Below, in pieces: positions 1 to 10,795 of a DNA stretch of 64,000 nucleotides. This DNA comes from AWTP1-13 sp963840445. GTDB lineage: Bacteria > Pseudomonadota > Alphaproteobacteria > Rhizobiales > Hyphomicrobiaceae. Positions within the stretch are counted from its first letter, which is position 1. The number at the start of each line of letters is the position of its first letter. The stretch covers positions 62,001 through 126,000 of the forward strand of contig CAWIZC010000022.1 of the NCBI GenBank assembly GCA_963840445.1, read 5' to 3'. Position numbers and translations under genes: made by a program. Under the pieces are notes generated by a model. It was not told the DNA's origin. It made no database searches and saw only the letters and a list, made by a program, of their open reading frames with translations.

Positions 1-2
1 AT

Positions 3-956
3 GGCGCCAGCTTCGACCTCCATGCGGGCAAGATCCTCGGCATCGTCGGCGAATCGGGTTGCGGCAAGAGCGTGACCGCCCGCGCCGTCCTGCAGATCCT
101 CGACCACCCGGGCCGTATCGTGGGCGGGGAAATCTGGTTCGACCGGCCCGGCCTTGCGCGCCTCGACATTGCGCAGCTCGATCCGCGCAGCCCGGTGATG
201 GCCGAGATGCGCGGCAAGGAGATCGCGCTGATCTTCCAGGAACCGATGACGTCCTTCAGCGCGCACTACACGGTCGGCAACCAGATCAGCGAGGTGATCA
301 CGCTGCACGAGGCAAGCGCGGGCAAGGCGCGAGCACGCCAGCGCACGCTCGAGCTGTTGCGCCTGGTCGGCATCCCGCGACCCGAGCGGCGCATCGACGA
401 ATACCCATTCCAGCTATCAGGCGGCCTCAGGCAGCGCGCCATGATTGCCATGGCGCTCGCCTGCAATCCGCGCATCCTGATCGCGGACGAGCCGACCACC
501 GCTCTGGATGTGACGACCCAGGCGCAGATCCTCGATCTGCTGCGTGGGCTGCAGAAGGAGCGCGGCCTGTCGGTGCTTCTCATCACCCACGATATGGGCG
601 TCATAGCCGAAATGGCCGACGACGTGGCTGTCATGTATCTCGGCCGTATCGTCGAGCGCGGGCCGGTGGACCAGATTTTCCACGCGCCCAGGCACCCCTA
701 TACGCGCGCGCTGCTGCGCTCCATCCCATCGACGCTTGCCAAGCCGCGATCGAGGCTGCAGACCATCGAGGGCTCCATTCCCCATCCCTACAACCGGCCG
801 AAAGGCTGCCCCTTTCACCCGCGCTGCTCGGACAGGATCGCCGGGCGCTGCGACCGCGAGGTGCCCGAGACAGTCCTGCTGGGCGGCCAGTCGGCGGTCA
901 GCTGCTTCCTCTATGAGTCCGCACCCACCGCAGCGGAGGGGCGTCCGGCGGCATGA
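3..956 (+). CDS. Peptide/nickel-type ABC transporter ATP-binding protein, 5' end missing
   Basis: ATPase of a dipeptide/oligopeptide/nickel-type importer (DppD/OppD family), acting at the inner face of the membrane. The reading frame is open from base 3, so the start lies outside the window. About 317 codons are present. Visible motifs are Walker A GESGCGKS (near bases 45-68), signature LSGGLRQR, Walker B ILIADEPTTALDV, the H-loop in LLITHD, and the C-terminal oligopeptide-family segment with GCPFHPRCSDR. The stop overlaps the next ATPase gene by four bases (ATGA), as usual for DppD/DppF pairs. The permease and binding-protein genes must lie upstream, so the substrate cannot be told. Confidence 0.93.
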   Translation, partial: GASFDLHAGKILGIVGESGCGKSVTARAVLQILDHPGRIVGGEIWFDRPGLARLDIAQLDPRSPVMAEMRGKEIALIFQEPMTSFSAHYTVGNQISEVITLHEASAGKARARQRTLELLRLVGIPRPERRIDEYPFQLSGGLRQRAMIAMALACNPRILIADEPTTALDVTTQAQILDLLRGLQKERGLSVLLITHDMGVIAEMADDVAVMYLGRIVERGPVDQIFHAPRHPYTRALLRSIPSTLAKPRSRLQTIEGSIPHPYNRPKGCPFHPRCSDRIAGRCDREVPETVLLGGQSAVSCFLYESAPTAAEGRPAA

Positions 957-1960
957 CGGCAACGGTTCTGGAAGTCGACAACCTGAAGAAGCACTTCCCG
1001 ATCCGGCGTGGCCTGCTGCGCGGAGTGGTCGGACAGGTGAAGGCCGTCGACGGCGTCAGCCTCAGCATCCGCAAGGGGGAAACGCTGTCGCTGGTAGGCG
1101 AGTCCGGCTGTGGCAAGACGACCGTCTCGCGCTGCATCGTCAGGGCACTGCGCCCCACCTCGGGCGCCGTGCGCTTCCGCATCGGCGAGGGGCCGATGGT
1201 CGATGTCGCCCAGCTGGCGCGCCGGGCGCTCGCCTCGTTTCGCCCGCATATGCAAATGATCTTCCAGGACCCGTTCTCTTCGCTCAATCCGCGCATGATG
1301 ATCGGCGACATCATTGCCGAGCCGATGCTCGTGAACGGCATCGGCGACAAGCAGGCGCGCCGTGCCAGGGTCGAAGAGCTGCTCGATCTGGTGAAGCTGC
1401 CGGCCGCCTATCGCAACCGCTTCCCGCATGCCTTCTCGGGCGGCCAGCGTCAGCGCATCGGCATCGCGCGTACGCTCGCCTTGAACCCGAGCCTCGTGGT
1501 CGCCGACGAGCCGGTCTCCGCGCTCGATGTGTCGGTGCAGGCGCAGATCGTCAATCTGATGCTCGAGCTGCAGCAGCGGCTTGGCCTGTCCTACCTGTTC
1601 GTTGCACACGACCTGTCAGTGGTCAAGCACATGAGCGACCGCGTCGCCGTTATGTACGTAGGCAAGATCGTTGAGGAGGCAGCCACCGAAGACCTGTTCA
1701 ACACGCCGCGCCATCCCTATACGGATGCCTTGCTATCGGCGGTACCCAAGCCCGATCCGCGCTCGCGCTCCAAGCGCATCATCCTCAAGGGCGAGGTGGC
1801 AGATCCCGCCCATCCGCCGCCCGGCTGCCCCTTCCACCCGCGCTGCAATCACGCCATCGAACGCTGCCGCACGGAGGTGCCGCAACTGGAGGAGATCGTC
1901 CCCAACCACCGCGTCAGCTGCCATCGCGCGCGTGAGCTCAAATTGGTGGGCGTCGCCTAG
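953..1960 (+). CDS. Peptide/nickel-type ABC transporter ATP-binding protein (DppF/OppF type)
   Basis: Second ATPase of the same importer, 335 residues, normal for the family. Motifs are Walker A GESGCGKTT, Q-loop region QMIFQDPFSSLNP, signature FSGGQRQRIGIART, Walker B LVVADEPVSALDVS, H-loop in FVAHDLSVV, and the C-terminal oligo_HPY segment PPGCPFHPRCNHAIERC. The start ATG sits inside the stop of the preceding ATPase, which implies translational coupling. It is the last gene of the operon; the next gene (2093-6311) is convergent. Substrate is unknown: peptides, nickel, glutathione and opines all use this family. Confidence 0.93.
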   Translation: MTATVLEVDNLKKHFPIRRGLLRGVVGQVKAVDGVSLSIRKGETLSLVGESGCGKTTVSRCIVRALRPTSGAVRFRIGEGPMVDVAQLARRALASFRPHMQMIFQDPFSSLNPRMMIGDIIAEPMLVNGIGDKQARRARVEELLDLVKLPAAYRNRFPHAFSGGQRQRIGIARTLALNPSLVVADEPVSALDVSVQAQIVNLMLELQQRLGLSYLFVAHDLSVVKHMSDRVAVMYVGKIVEEAATEDLFNTPRHPYTDALLSAVPKPDPRSRSKRIILKGEVADPAHPPPGCPFHPRCNHAIERCRTEVPQLEEIVPNHRVSCHRARELKLVGVA

Positions 1961-2092
1961 GGCGCCGATCCCGCGCGAAACGACCTTTTTGGCGGACGAC
2001 CTTCGAACCGCAGCACGGGAATGCCGCCTCTGTGCCAGGAATTGCCGTTGCTCTGATCCCCATAGCCGCTCGAAAGCGAACCGAGATCGTGC

Positions 2093-5000
2093 CTACAGCC
2101 CCGTGTAGATGAATCCGGCCCAGAAATAGGGATGCGCGTAGGGCCGCGCGAGGGGGCGGGCGTTGCCGGACGTCGTCTTGTTGACGGACCGCGTCTCGCC
2201 AGCCGGCGTGATCCAGTCAATAGCCGCCGCATTGCGTGACCGCGTCAGCGCCGCCTCGCTCAGCTCCTCCTCGATGTCGGCGACGTGGCGGCTTTCGATC
2301 CGGCCCTGCTTAGCCGCGACGCTGGCGTAGTTCGCGAGGTCCACATTGGTAGCTTGGCGCAGCCATAGCTGCGCCCGCCTCAAGGCCGTTGGCGGTGAAA
2401 GCCGATCGCCCATATGCAGCTCGTAGAACTTGGCCATCAGAAGAGCGGTCGCCGCATCCGACACCGGCCACAGCGTGGCCAGCACCCCGGCCGCGCCGAG
2501 GGCCGTGAAGGCACCGGGCAGGCCGACGAACTCGTCGGGGATGCCTCGAAGGCCATAGAGCCCGGTTTCGCAGGCCGAGAGCACGACCAAGCGCGGACGG
2601 CCCAGGCCGTCCGTATCGAGCAGCCGACCGACGCTGAGGCGCTCGTTGCCGTGCATAATCAGCGCCGACAGGCGCGCGTCGTCCCACGAGAAGGTCCCGT
2701 GCGAGGCGAAGTGCCAGTGCGTGCTGCCTTTGAGCGCAGCCAGTACGGCGTCGGGAGTGGCCGCATCGCGCTCCAGCACCGTCCGGGCCGTGGACGGGAA
2801 GTACGATGCCACGACCTTGCCTTCCTTCTCGGTGCCGGCGAGGTCCTCGGTAGGGTTGATGATGGCAGTAAGGGTTGCGGGTTTCCTCTTGGCGATTTGC
2901 TTTTGCGCCGCCGCGAGCACCTCCAGGCTCGGCGCGTAGACGATCTCGTAGGTGTCGGCGAGCCGCTGCTTGCTGACCGGGTCTTGCGCGAGCCCAAGGG
3001 GCAGGATGCCGAGCAGACCTGGAGGCAGCCAGACCAGGCGCGCACCACGCTTGACCCCGCGATCTTTCAACGTCGCTTCCACCCGCGCGCCGAACAGGCG
3101 CCACAGCTCAGGACCGAGGTTGTCGATGGCAGCGAGCCATTGCGGCCAGAGCCGATCCTGCTCGGCACCTTGCAGATAGTTGATGTGGTAGGCGAGCAGC
3201 CAATCGACCTTGCCGTTCGGGCGTACCACCGTGTCGACGACCTTGCTCACTGTCAGCTCGGGCAGATTGAGGACGGTGATTGACTGGCGCGGCGCCTCGG
3301 ACGGGGAGGACGATGGGAATAGGCTTGGTTGGTTGGCGACCTCGCTCTGCGTCGAGCGGTCGCGGGATCTGACCTCGCGCGTAACGACCAGGATTTTGCT
3401 GCCCACATGGGTGAGAATGGGTACTACAATAGCACCGCCGTTGGGGAGGATCGCGGGTACCAAGTCCAGCACCGACCCGCGCCTGCCCTCCGTTGTGGTG
3501 GCGCCTTTGACGACGCCTAGCAGCTCCTGTCGCAGGCGTGCAAGTTGCTCGACCGCTGCGGCCCGCTCGCTGCCTTGTGTCGCTTCCACGGCGCGCTGCT
3601 CGCCCCGGATCGCGGCACGCAGATCATCGAGGCGCCGGCGCTCGTTGGCCGGAAGGTCGAGCGCGTGCAGCTTCAGGGCGACGGACATCAGATGGCCCCT
3701 TCCCTCGCTGGCAAGCGCGAGCGCGGCCTCAGCGTCGCCGCGCTGGGCGGCGGCGAACGCGGCTTGCGCAAACATGTAACCAGCCTCGGCGATCAGATCG
3801 CGAGCTTCGGCGTCGTTGATGCCCTCGCCGAAGAGAAGCAGGAATGTGTCGCGGGCGCTTGCATAGGCCAGGCCCGCCTTGTGCCAGTCGCGTGCTTCCA
3901 GCAGGTTTTGCCCCAGAAGTCGCGCAGTGAGAAGATGGTCGCGCGGACGGGCCTCGCGTGTCCTGACCGTGAGCGCCGCCCGAGCAGCGGCAATGGCAGT
4001 CTCCAGGTTCGCAGATCGATCGCCACGGATGCGGTCTTTGAAGGCGATGCCAAGATTGTGCTGCGTGTCCGCCCACTCGTGCGGAAGAGCCTCATATGTT
4101 CTCACCGTAAGCGCTGCCCCGAGGCAGCCAATCGCCTTCTCCAAGTTGTCAGCCCGATCACCGCGGATGCGGTCCAGATAGATGAGGCCGAGATTGTTCT
4201 GCGTCTGCGCCCACTCGTGCGGTAGTGCTTCGCGTGTCCTGACCGTGAGCGCCGCCTCGTAGGCAGCAATGGCCTTCTCCATGTTGTCGGCTTTTTCTCC
4301 GACGGTGCGGCTCGCATAGACGAGCGCGAGATTGTGCTGTACCAGCGCCCATTGGCTGGGCCGGGCCTCGCGCGTGAATACCGTCGACGCCGCATCGAGG
4401 TGGGCGATGGCCGTCTCCAGGTTGTCCGCCCGATCGCCGTTGATGCGCTGCAGATAGGCAATGCCGAGATTGTTCTGTGTGTTCGCCCACTCGTTCGGCT
4501 CGGCCTCACGTGTTTGCACCGACAATGCTCTCTCGCCGGTGGCAATCGCCTTTTCCAGGTTGTCGCTTCGATCGCCGCGCACGCGAGCGACATAGGCACT
4601 GGCAAGGTTGGTTTGGACGCGTGCCGACATGGCGGGTGAGGCGTCCAGCGCGAGCACCGTGACCGCCGCCTGGTAAGCGGCAATTGCCTTTTCCAGGTTA
4701 TCGGCTCGCCCACCACGGACACGCACAACGTATGCGTCGGCGAGGTTGCTTTGTAGCTTTGCCCACATGGTGGGCAGGGCCTCGCGAGTGAAGACCGTGA
4801 GCGCTGCCTCGAAGCCGGCGATCGCCATCTCCAAGTTGTCGGCTCGCTCGCCGCGAATTCGGGCATGATATGCGAGGGCCAAATCGTTCTGCGTCTCCGC
4901 CCATTCGCGCGGCATGCTCGCGCGTGCTCGGACCGTAAGCGCCGCTTCGTAGGCGGCAATGGTTTTCTCCAGGTTGTCCGCACTGCTGCCGTTGATACGG

Positions 5001-6311
5001 TCCTTGTAGGCTGCACCGAGATTGTGCTGTACCAGCGCCCACTCGCTCGGCAAGGCTTCGCGCGTTAGGACTGTGAGCGCCGCCTCGTAGATGGCAATCG
5101 CCTTCTCCAAGTTGTCCGCGCGATCGCCCCGGATGCGGGCCTGATAGGCGGTGGCGAGGCCGTTCTGAGCGATAGCCCATTCGCGCGGCATCGCCTCGCG
5201 AGTGAAGACCGTAAGCGCTGCCTGCTGAGCCTCGATCGCCCTTTCCAGATTGTCGGCCCGGTCACCGCCAATACGGCTCTCGTAGGCGATGGCAAGCAGG
5301 TTCTTGAGGTGCGCCCATGTCACCCCTGCGCTTTCACGGCTGAGGGCCTGCAGGGCCTGCTGGTAGGCCGCGATTGCCCGTTCCAGATTCTGCAGCCCTG
5401 TCGCCGCCCGGCAACTGGGAATAGGCAAGGCCAAGCACTTGCAAGACGCGCGCCCGGGCCTCCTCCCGCGGCATCGTGAGTTCCGCAGGCCATTGGCCAA
5501 TCTCGCGCTCCAGCGTCAGCCCTCTCTCGGCTATCGCGATCGTTTCCTCGATACTGTCGGCCTGGAGACGTACGACTACATTGAAGAACTCCATGGCTTT
5601 CCGCAGATCCTCGCTCCTATAGACGAAGTCGAGATTGCTCTGCGTCGCCGCCGACTCGCGCGGGAAGGCATCGCGTGTGAAGACGGTCAGCGCCGCCTCG
5701 TAGGCGGTAATCGCCCTCTTGAGGTTGTCGGCCCTATCACCCGCCTTGCGGCCGCGATACGCGGCCCCCAAAACATCCTGGAGGTGGGCCCACTCCTGCG
5801 GGAAGGTTTCGCGATTGAATATGAGCACAATGGCTTCGAGGGCCTCAATTCGCCTGTCGATAGCGGACGGCTCAGAAGGACTGGTTGCGGCGCCATCCGT
5901 CGCCTTCCCGAGTGTCGCTCGCAGGTTTAGATGCTGCTTGCCGCGCAGCACGCCGAAAGTAACGATCCCTCCTGCACCGGCTCGTTGAATGGCCGCAACA
6001 AGGTCCGGCAACGGGCCAACAGCTGCTCCTTCAAATTCCACAATCACGTCCCCGGCGTGCAAACCGGCAAGCTCGGCCGGTCCACCAGCAACCGGAAGGA
6101 CGACGAGCACGGCCCGCTCCTGGGTCAGACCGAGTGTCTTGACGGATTGCTCCGTCAGATCTCTCAGTTCTGCACCAAGGCGGCCCTTCTCCAAAGGGCT
6201 GGCAGTTTCGCCTGGCGCTCCAAGAGTCTGCTGCGCCGAGACCGGGGCCAAGGGAGTGCCCGCGCCGGCCAGAAAAATGCCAAACGCGAACCATGCCAAT
6301 ATCCGCTGCAT
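2093..6311 (-). CDS. Exported PDZ-TPR-CHAT (caspase-like) protein, one apparent frameshift
   Basis: Large predicted exported protein, about 1405 residues once one extra base near 5393 is discounted. The ATG at 6311 follows a GGGAGGAG ribosome-binding site and starts a signal peptide (about residues 1-28, ending PVSAQQ). A PDZ-like domain (about 40-125, with AGLHAGDVIVEFEG) comes next, then about 13 TPR-like repeats of 46 residues (consensus NLEKAIAAYEAALTVxTREA and ending RIRGDRAD), and a C-terminal CHAT domain. The CHAT catalytic pair is visible: His in HFASHGTF (about residue 1204) and Cys in LSACETG (about 1247). CHAT domains are caspase/separase-like proteases; TPRs usually present partners. 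Reading continues in one frame to about 5396 and in another from 5392: the linker reads GDRA then QNLERAI if one base is dropped. Substrate and partner are unknown; no obvious partner gene adjoins it. Confidence 0.85.
3872..5389 (-). repeat. Tandem array of eleven 138-bp units coding TPR-like repeats
   Basis: From the Asn codon at 5389 down to 4009 the start of each repeat (NLE) recurs every 138 bases exactly, ten times, giving eleven in-register 46-residue units with no length change; the last one degenerates after about 4009. Two or three more divergent units lie upstream (5390-5830). The DNA of the units is clearly related, for example the recurring segment coding AALTV and TREA, so the array is prone to recombination and to mis-assembly. 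It is a coding repeat, not a CRISPR. Confidence 0.9.
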
Positions 6312-6726
6312 GCTCTCCTCCCAACGACAGCCCGCAGCTGGCCAACCGGCCAATCAACCATCGCGAGGAGAACCGATCATGTAGGCACCCGAATGGCATA
6401 CCTGCGAGCGGCATTGAAGCCGGCTCGCAGTCGGCAACGGGCCAGAAGCCGATGTGAGATCGCTGTCAACGTCGACTTCTCTCTTGAGAGAGTACATTGA
6501 GGCAGCGGCGATTTCTCGTGCGCTTGAACTGCCCGGGCATGCGCAGTGAGTGCCCCCGACGCCACTCGTTCGAGGTCGCGTCCGTCCGATGTGGGATCGA
6601 TCCCATCGGCCGGCGCTGAGGCTTCGCCCCACTTTCTGGTTGACGATGACTGGCGATCTGGCTTCGCTGGCGGGATCGAACAATGCCTGCCACTGGTAAT
6701 GCGCGGGCGAGGGGAGGAGATCTGCC
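6312..6726. other. Intergenic region between divergent genes, with palindromes
   Basis: About 415 bases separating the CHAT-protein gene (-) from the binding-protein gene (+), so both promoters should be here. I see no convincing ORF. Two palindromes stand out: an inverted repeat of six-base arms (TCTCTC, TT spacer, GAGAGA) at 6478-6491 and a perfect 14-bp palindrome (TGGGATCGATCCCA) at 6592-6605. Either could be an operator. I could not place -35/-10 boxes with confidence. Confidence 0.5.
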
Positions 6727-7881
6727 ATGATGAGGAAATTGACCTCGGCCGCGATAGGCGCCGTGGGGCTATTGGCGTGCATTTTGCCCCTGCAGGCGCA
6801 GGATACCGCCCGCGTCGGTCTCATCCTGCCGCTGACCGGCCCATTCGCGACAACCGGACGCCAGATCGAGGCGGGCGTGCGCCTCTACATGCAGCAGCAC
6901 GGCGCCACCGTTGCCGGCAAGAAGGTCGAGCTGCTCGTCAAGGACGACGGCAACGTTGCCGATAACACCAAGCGCATCGCCCAGGAGTTCGTTGTGAATG
7001 ACAAGGTGAATGTGCTGGCCGGTTTCGGCCTGACGCCGCTTGCGCTTGCCACCGCGCCGATTGCCACCGAGGCGAAGGTGCCGATGATCGTCATGGGCGC
7101 AGCGACGGCAATCATTCCGGATCGCTCGCCTTACATCGCGCGCACCAGCCAAGTGACATCGCAAACGACCGTGGGCATCGCCGATTGGGCGCCCAAGAAC
7201 GGCATCAAGCGAGTCGTGACGTTGGTGAGCGACTATGCGCCAGGCATCGACATCGAGAAGTCGTTCTCTGAGCGCTTCAAGGCGGCGGGCGGCGAGGTCG
7301 TCGAGCAGATCCGCGTGCCGCTGGCCAATCCGGATTTCGCGCCTTTCCTGCAGCGGGTCAGCGATGCCAAGCCGGAGGGCCTGTTCGTGTTCGTGCCGGC
7401 CGGCGTCGGCTCGATCTTCATGAAGCAGTTCGTCGAGCGCGGTCTCGACAAATCCGGCATTCGCCTGATCGGCACCGGCGACATGACGGACGATGACATT
7501 CTCAACGGCATCGGCGATGTGGCGCTTGGCATCACCACGTCGCACCACTACTCCGCATTGCACCCCTCGGCTCTCAACAAGACGTTCGTTGCCGATTTCA
7601 AAAAGGCCTCCAACCTGCGACCCAACTTCATGGGCGTCGCCGGCTATGACGGCATGCAGCTCGTCTACAAGGCGCTGGAAAAAACCAAAGGCTCCGTCAA
7701 TGGCGATGAACTCATCGAGGCCATGAAAGGCATGGCCTGGGAAAGCCCGCGCGGACCCATCTCCATCGATGCACAGACCCGCGACATCGTGCAGAACATC
7801 TACGTGCGCAAGGTCGAGAAGGTTGATGGGGAGCTCTACAATGTCGAGTTCCAGACCTTCGAAGCCGTCAAGAAGCCCTAA
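6727..7881 (+). CDS. Liv-type ABC transporter substrate-binding protein
   Basis: Periplasmic binding protein of the branched-chain amino acid family (LivK-like, Peripla_BP_6), 384 residues, with a signal peptide of about 24 residues ending LQAQ before mature DTARVGLILPLTG. Start choice: ATG 6727 (or the adjacent ATG 6730), preceded by GGGGAGGAG. The sequence is highly similar along its whole length to the binding protein at 12791-13960 (shared blocks include WESPRGPISID and RDIVQNIYVRKVEK), so the two are paralogues. It has no permease genes of its own; it may feed the nearby convergent LivHMGF system at 9313-12709. A methyltransferase gene follows 23 bases downstream. The ligand is not predictable; members of this family bind amino acids, aromatic acids, amides and urea. 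Confidence 0.92.
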   Translation: MMRKLTSAAIGAVGLLACILPLQAQDTARVGLILPLTGPFATTGRQIEAGVRLYMQQHGATVAGKKVELLVKDDGNVADNTKRIAQEFVVNDKVNVLAGFGLTPLALATAPIATEAKVPMIVMGAATAIIPDRSPYIARTSQVTSQTTVGIADWAPKNGIKRVVTLVSDYAPGIDIEKSFSERFKAAGGEVVEQIRVPLANPDFAPFLQRVSDAKPEGLFVFVPAGVGSIFMKQFVERGLDKSGIRLIGTGDMTDDDILNGIGDVALGITTSHHYSALHPSALNKTFVADFKKASNLRPNFMGVAGYDGMQLVYKALEKTKGSVNGDELIEAMKGMAWESPRGPISIDAQTRDIVQNIYVRKVEKVDGELYNVEFQTFEAVKKP

Positions 7882-7904
7882 AGATCGCAGGGGAGGTTGT
7901 CGCC

Positions 7905-9011
7905 ATGAACAGAACCAAGCCGCCCTATCGGGCCGACGTGGTCGGAAGCCTGCTGCGCCCCGCGCCCCTCAAGGAAGCGAGAGCCAAGCGCGAGAAAGGC
8001 GAGATCACCCCCGCCGACCTGAAGAAGGTCGAGGATGCCGAGATCGACAAGATCATAAGGAAGCAGGAAGAGGTCGGCCTGCAGCTTGCCACCGACGGAG
8101 AGTTCCGCCGAGCATGGTGGCATTTCGACTTCTTCGGCCTGCTCGACGGTGTGGAAGTGGTGGCGGCCGACCATGGCATCCAGTTCAAGGGCATCCAGAC
8201 CAAGGCGCTGGCGCTGCACGTGAACGACAAGATCGGATTTCCCGTCAGCCATCCGATGCTCGAGCACTTTCGCTACCTGAAGGCGCACACCAAAGTCACG
8301 CCGAAGATGACGATCCCAAGTCCCAGCGTGATGCATTTCCGTCTCGAGCCGAACGCTGTGGACAAGGCTGCCTACCGGGACCGCGACGCCATCCTCGACG
8401 ATCTGGCGGTCACCTATCAGAAGGCGGTCAAGGCGTTCTATGACGCCGGCTGCCGCTATCTACAGTTCGACGACACGGTGTGGGCCTATCTGTGCTCCGA
8501 GGACCAGCTGCGCCAGGCTGCGGCGCGTGGGCTCGACGCCAAGAACCTGGCCCGTCGCTACGCCGACGTGATCAACGAAGCGCTCAAGGCGAAGCCGGCG
8601 GACATGGCCATCACCACGCATGTCTGCCGCGGCAACTTCCGCTCCACCTGGATCTCCGAAGGCGGCTACGAGCCGGTGGCGGAAATTCTCCTCGGCCAGC
8701 TCAACTACGACGGCTACTTCCTGGAATACGACAGCGACCGGGCCGGCGGCCTTGAGCCGCTGCGCTTCCTGCCCAAGGGCAACAAGCAGGTGGTGGTTGG
8801 TCTCGTCACCTCCAAGAGCGGCACACTCGAGAAGAAAGACGACATCAAGCGGCGCCTAGAAGAGGCCTCCAAGTATGCCCCGCTGAATCAGCTCTGCCTC
8901 TCCCCGCAGTGCGGCTTTGCCAGCACCGAGGAGGGCAACGTGCTGACCGAGGAGCAGCAGTGGGCCAAGCTAGCGATGATTGTCGACATCGCTCGCGAGG
9001 TGTGGAGGTAG
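7905..9011 (+). CDS. MetE C-terminal-like (cobalamin-independent) methyltransferase
   Basis: A 368-residue protein of the stand-alone MetE C-terminal-domain family (COG0620, YxjG/YxjH-like), often annotated 5-methyltetrahydropteroyltriglutamate--homocysteine S-methyltransferase. It starts at ATG 7905 behind GGGGAGG. Features of the family are the N-terminal VGSLLRP motif, the DGEFRR segment, QFDD, and the Zn-ligand-like segments THVCRGN and LSPQCGFAS near the C-terminus. It lacks the N-terminal half of full MetE. In the family the zinc activates a thiol substrate for methyl transfer; the real methyl donor of these short forms is not settled. Co-transcription with a binding protein suggests it acts on an imported methylated or thiol compound (inference). 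Confidence 0.88.
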   Translation: MNRTKPPYRADVVGSLLRPAPLKEARAKREKGEITPADLKKVEDAEIDKIIRKQEEVGLQLATDGEFRRAWWHFDFFGLLDGVEVVAADHGIQFKGIQTKALALHVNDKIGFPVSHPMLEHFRYLKAHTKVTPKMTIPSPSVMHFRLEPNAVDKAAYRDRDAILDDLAVTYQKAVKAFYDAGCRYLQFDDTVWAYLCSEDQLRQAAARGLDAKNLARRYADVINEALKAKPADMAITTHVCRGNFRSTWISEGGYEPVAEILLGQLNYDGYFLEYDSDRAGGLEPLRFLPKGNKQVVVGLVTSKSGTLEKKDDIKRRLEEASKYAPLNQLCLSPQCGFASTEEGNVLTEEQQWAKLAMIVDIAREVWR

Positions 9012-9312
9012 GGGCGCCTCCCCCTGCATCGAATGCGCCGCATTCGATGCGCATGAGGGGGTGGGCGGGGCGTCCGCGGCTTAGGCTGGCCATCGCCAAC
9101 CTGTCCGCGGCCTCGACGGCCAGCCTAAGCCGCTGGACGCACCGGGTGGGGGCGGCATGTGCCGCAATGACACCCCCACCAGGAATGCCATCGAGCTTAG
9201 CTCGCTTGTCGCGTTCGTCGATCGCTAGGACATGGCGAGCTAAGCTCGTGGCAATCCAACCTCCCCCCTCCAGGGGGAGGCGTTCCCAGCCGAGCGGCGT
9301 GCAAGTCGGACC
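9012..9312. repeat. Gene-free convergent region packed with five inverted repeats
   Basis: No gene is visible between two convergent transcription units. Five hairpins lie one after another: 12-bp arms with a one-base loop at 9026-9050; 16-bp arms GCGGCTTAGGCTGGCC at 9076-9091 and 9118-9133, extending by another five pairs after a one-base bulge; nested arms at 9145-9180 (GGTGGGGG and CCCCCACC outside, CGGCA and TGCCG inside); 13-bp arms GAGCTTAGCTCGC at 9193-9205 and 9235-9247; and 8-bp arms at 9260-9267 and 9273-9280. No T-run follows, so they are not textbook terminators, but they probably end or protect both converging transcripts. Confidence 0.8.
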
Positions 9313-10039
<727 letters not shown>

Positions 10040-10047
<8 letters not shown>

Positions 10048-10795
10048 CGGTGGCCTCGCCGAGATAGACCTCCTTGACGCGCGCATCGCGCGCGATCTCG
10101 TCCGGCGTGCCTTCCACGAACAGCGCGCCGTTCACGAGCACGGAGATACGCTGAGCAAACTGGAATACCAGCTCCATGTCGTGCTCGATCAGCAGCACGG
10201 AGACATCGCTCGGCAGGGCGGCGACGATACTGAGGATCATGTGCCGCTCGTCCTCGGGGACGCCGGCCGCCGGCTCGTCCAGCAGCAGCACGCGCGGCCG
10301 GCTCGCCACCGCCACCGCGATCTCCAGCAGTCGCTGCTTGCCGTACGGCAGGATGGCGGTGCGCTCGTCCATCACGTCGGTGAGGCGGAAGCTCTCCAAA
10401 ATCTCTGCCACCTCGTCGACCAGCTGCGGGCGGCTGCCTACCAGGCTCCACCAGTTCCTGCCGGCACCCATGCGCTCCGAAACCGCCAGGCTGACGGTCT
10501 CCAGTGGCGTCAGGTCGCCGAACAGCTGGTTGATCTGGAAGGTGCGCGCGATGCCGAGCTTGACGCGCCGGTGCGAGGCGTACGCCGTGATGTCGCGTCC
10601 ATCGAGCAGGATGCGGCCGGCGGTGGGGCGCAGCACGCCGGTCAGGAGATTGATCAGGGTGGTCTTGCCGGCACCATTCGGCCCGATCAACGCGTGGCGC
10701 GCGCCCTTCTCGACCTTCAGCGAGACGTTGTTGGTCGCGGTCAGCCCGCCGAACTTCTTCTCCAGGCCTATGGTCTCGAGCACCGGCGCCGTCAT
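10040..10795 (-). CDS. livG: Liv-type ABC transporter ATP-binding protein LivG
   Basis: Second ATPase of the importer, 251 residues. Walker A GPNGAGKTT, signature region LPYGKQRLLEIAVAVA, Walker B VLLLDEPAAGVPEDE and H-loop IEHDMELVFQ are visible. The start ATG at 10795 overlaps the livM stop (ATGA), and the end overlaps livF by eight bases, so the genes are translationally coupled. The signature reads PYGKQ instead of LSGGQ, which is normal for LivG proteins. Confidence 0.95.

Noticed and set aside
3872..5389. Regular 138-bp spacing that could suggest a CRISPR or satellite
   Set aside because: The units are too long, differ from each other and encode an in-frame repeat protein.
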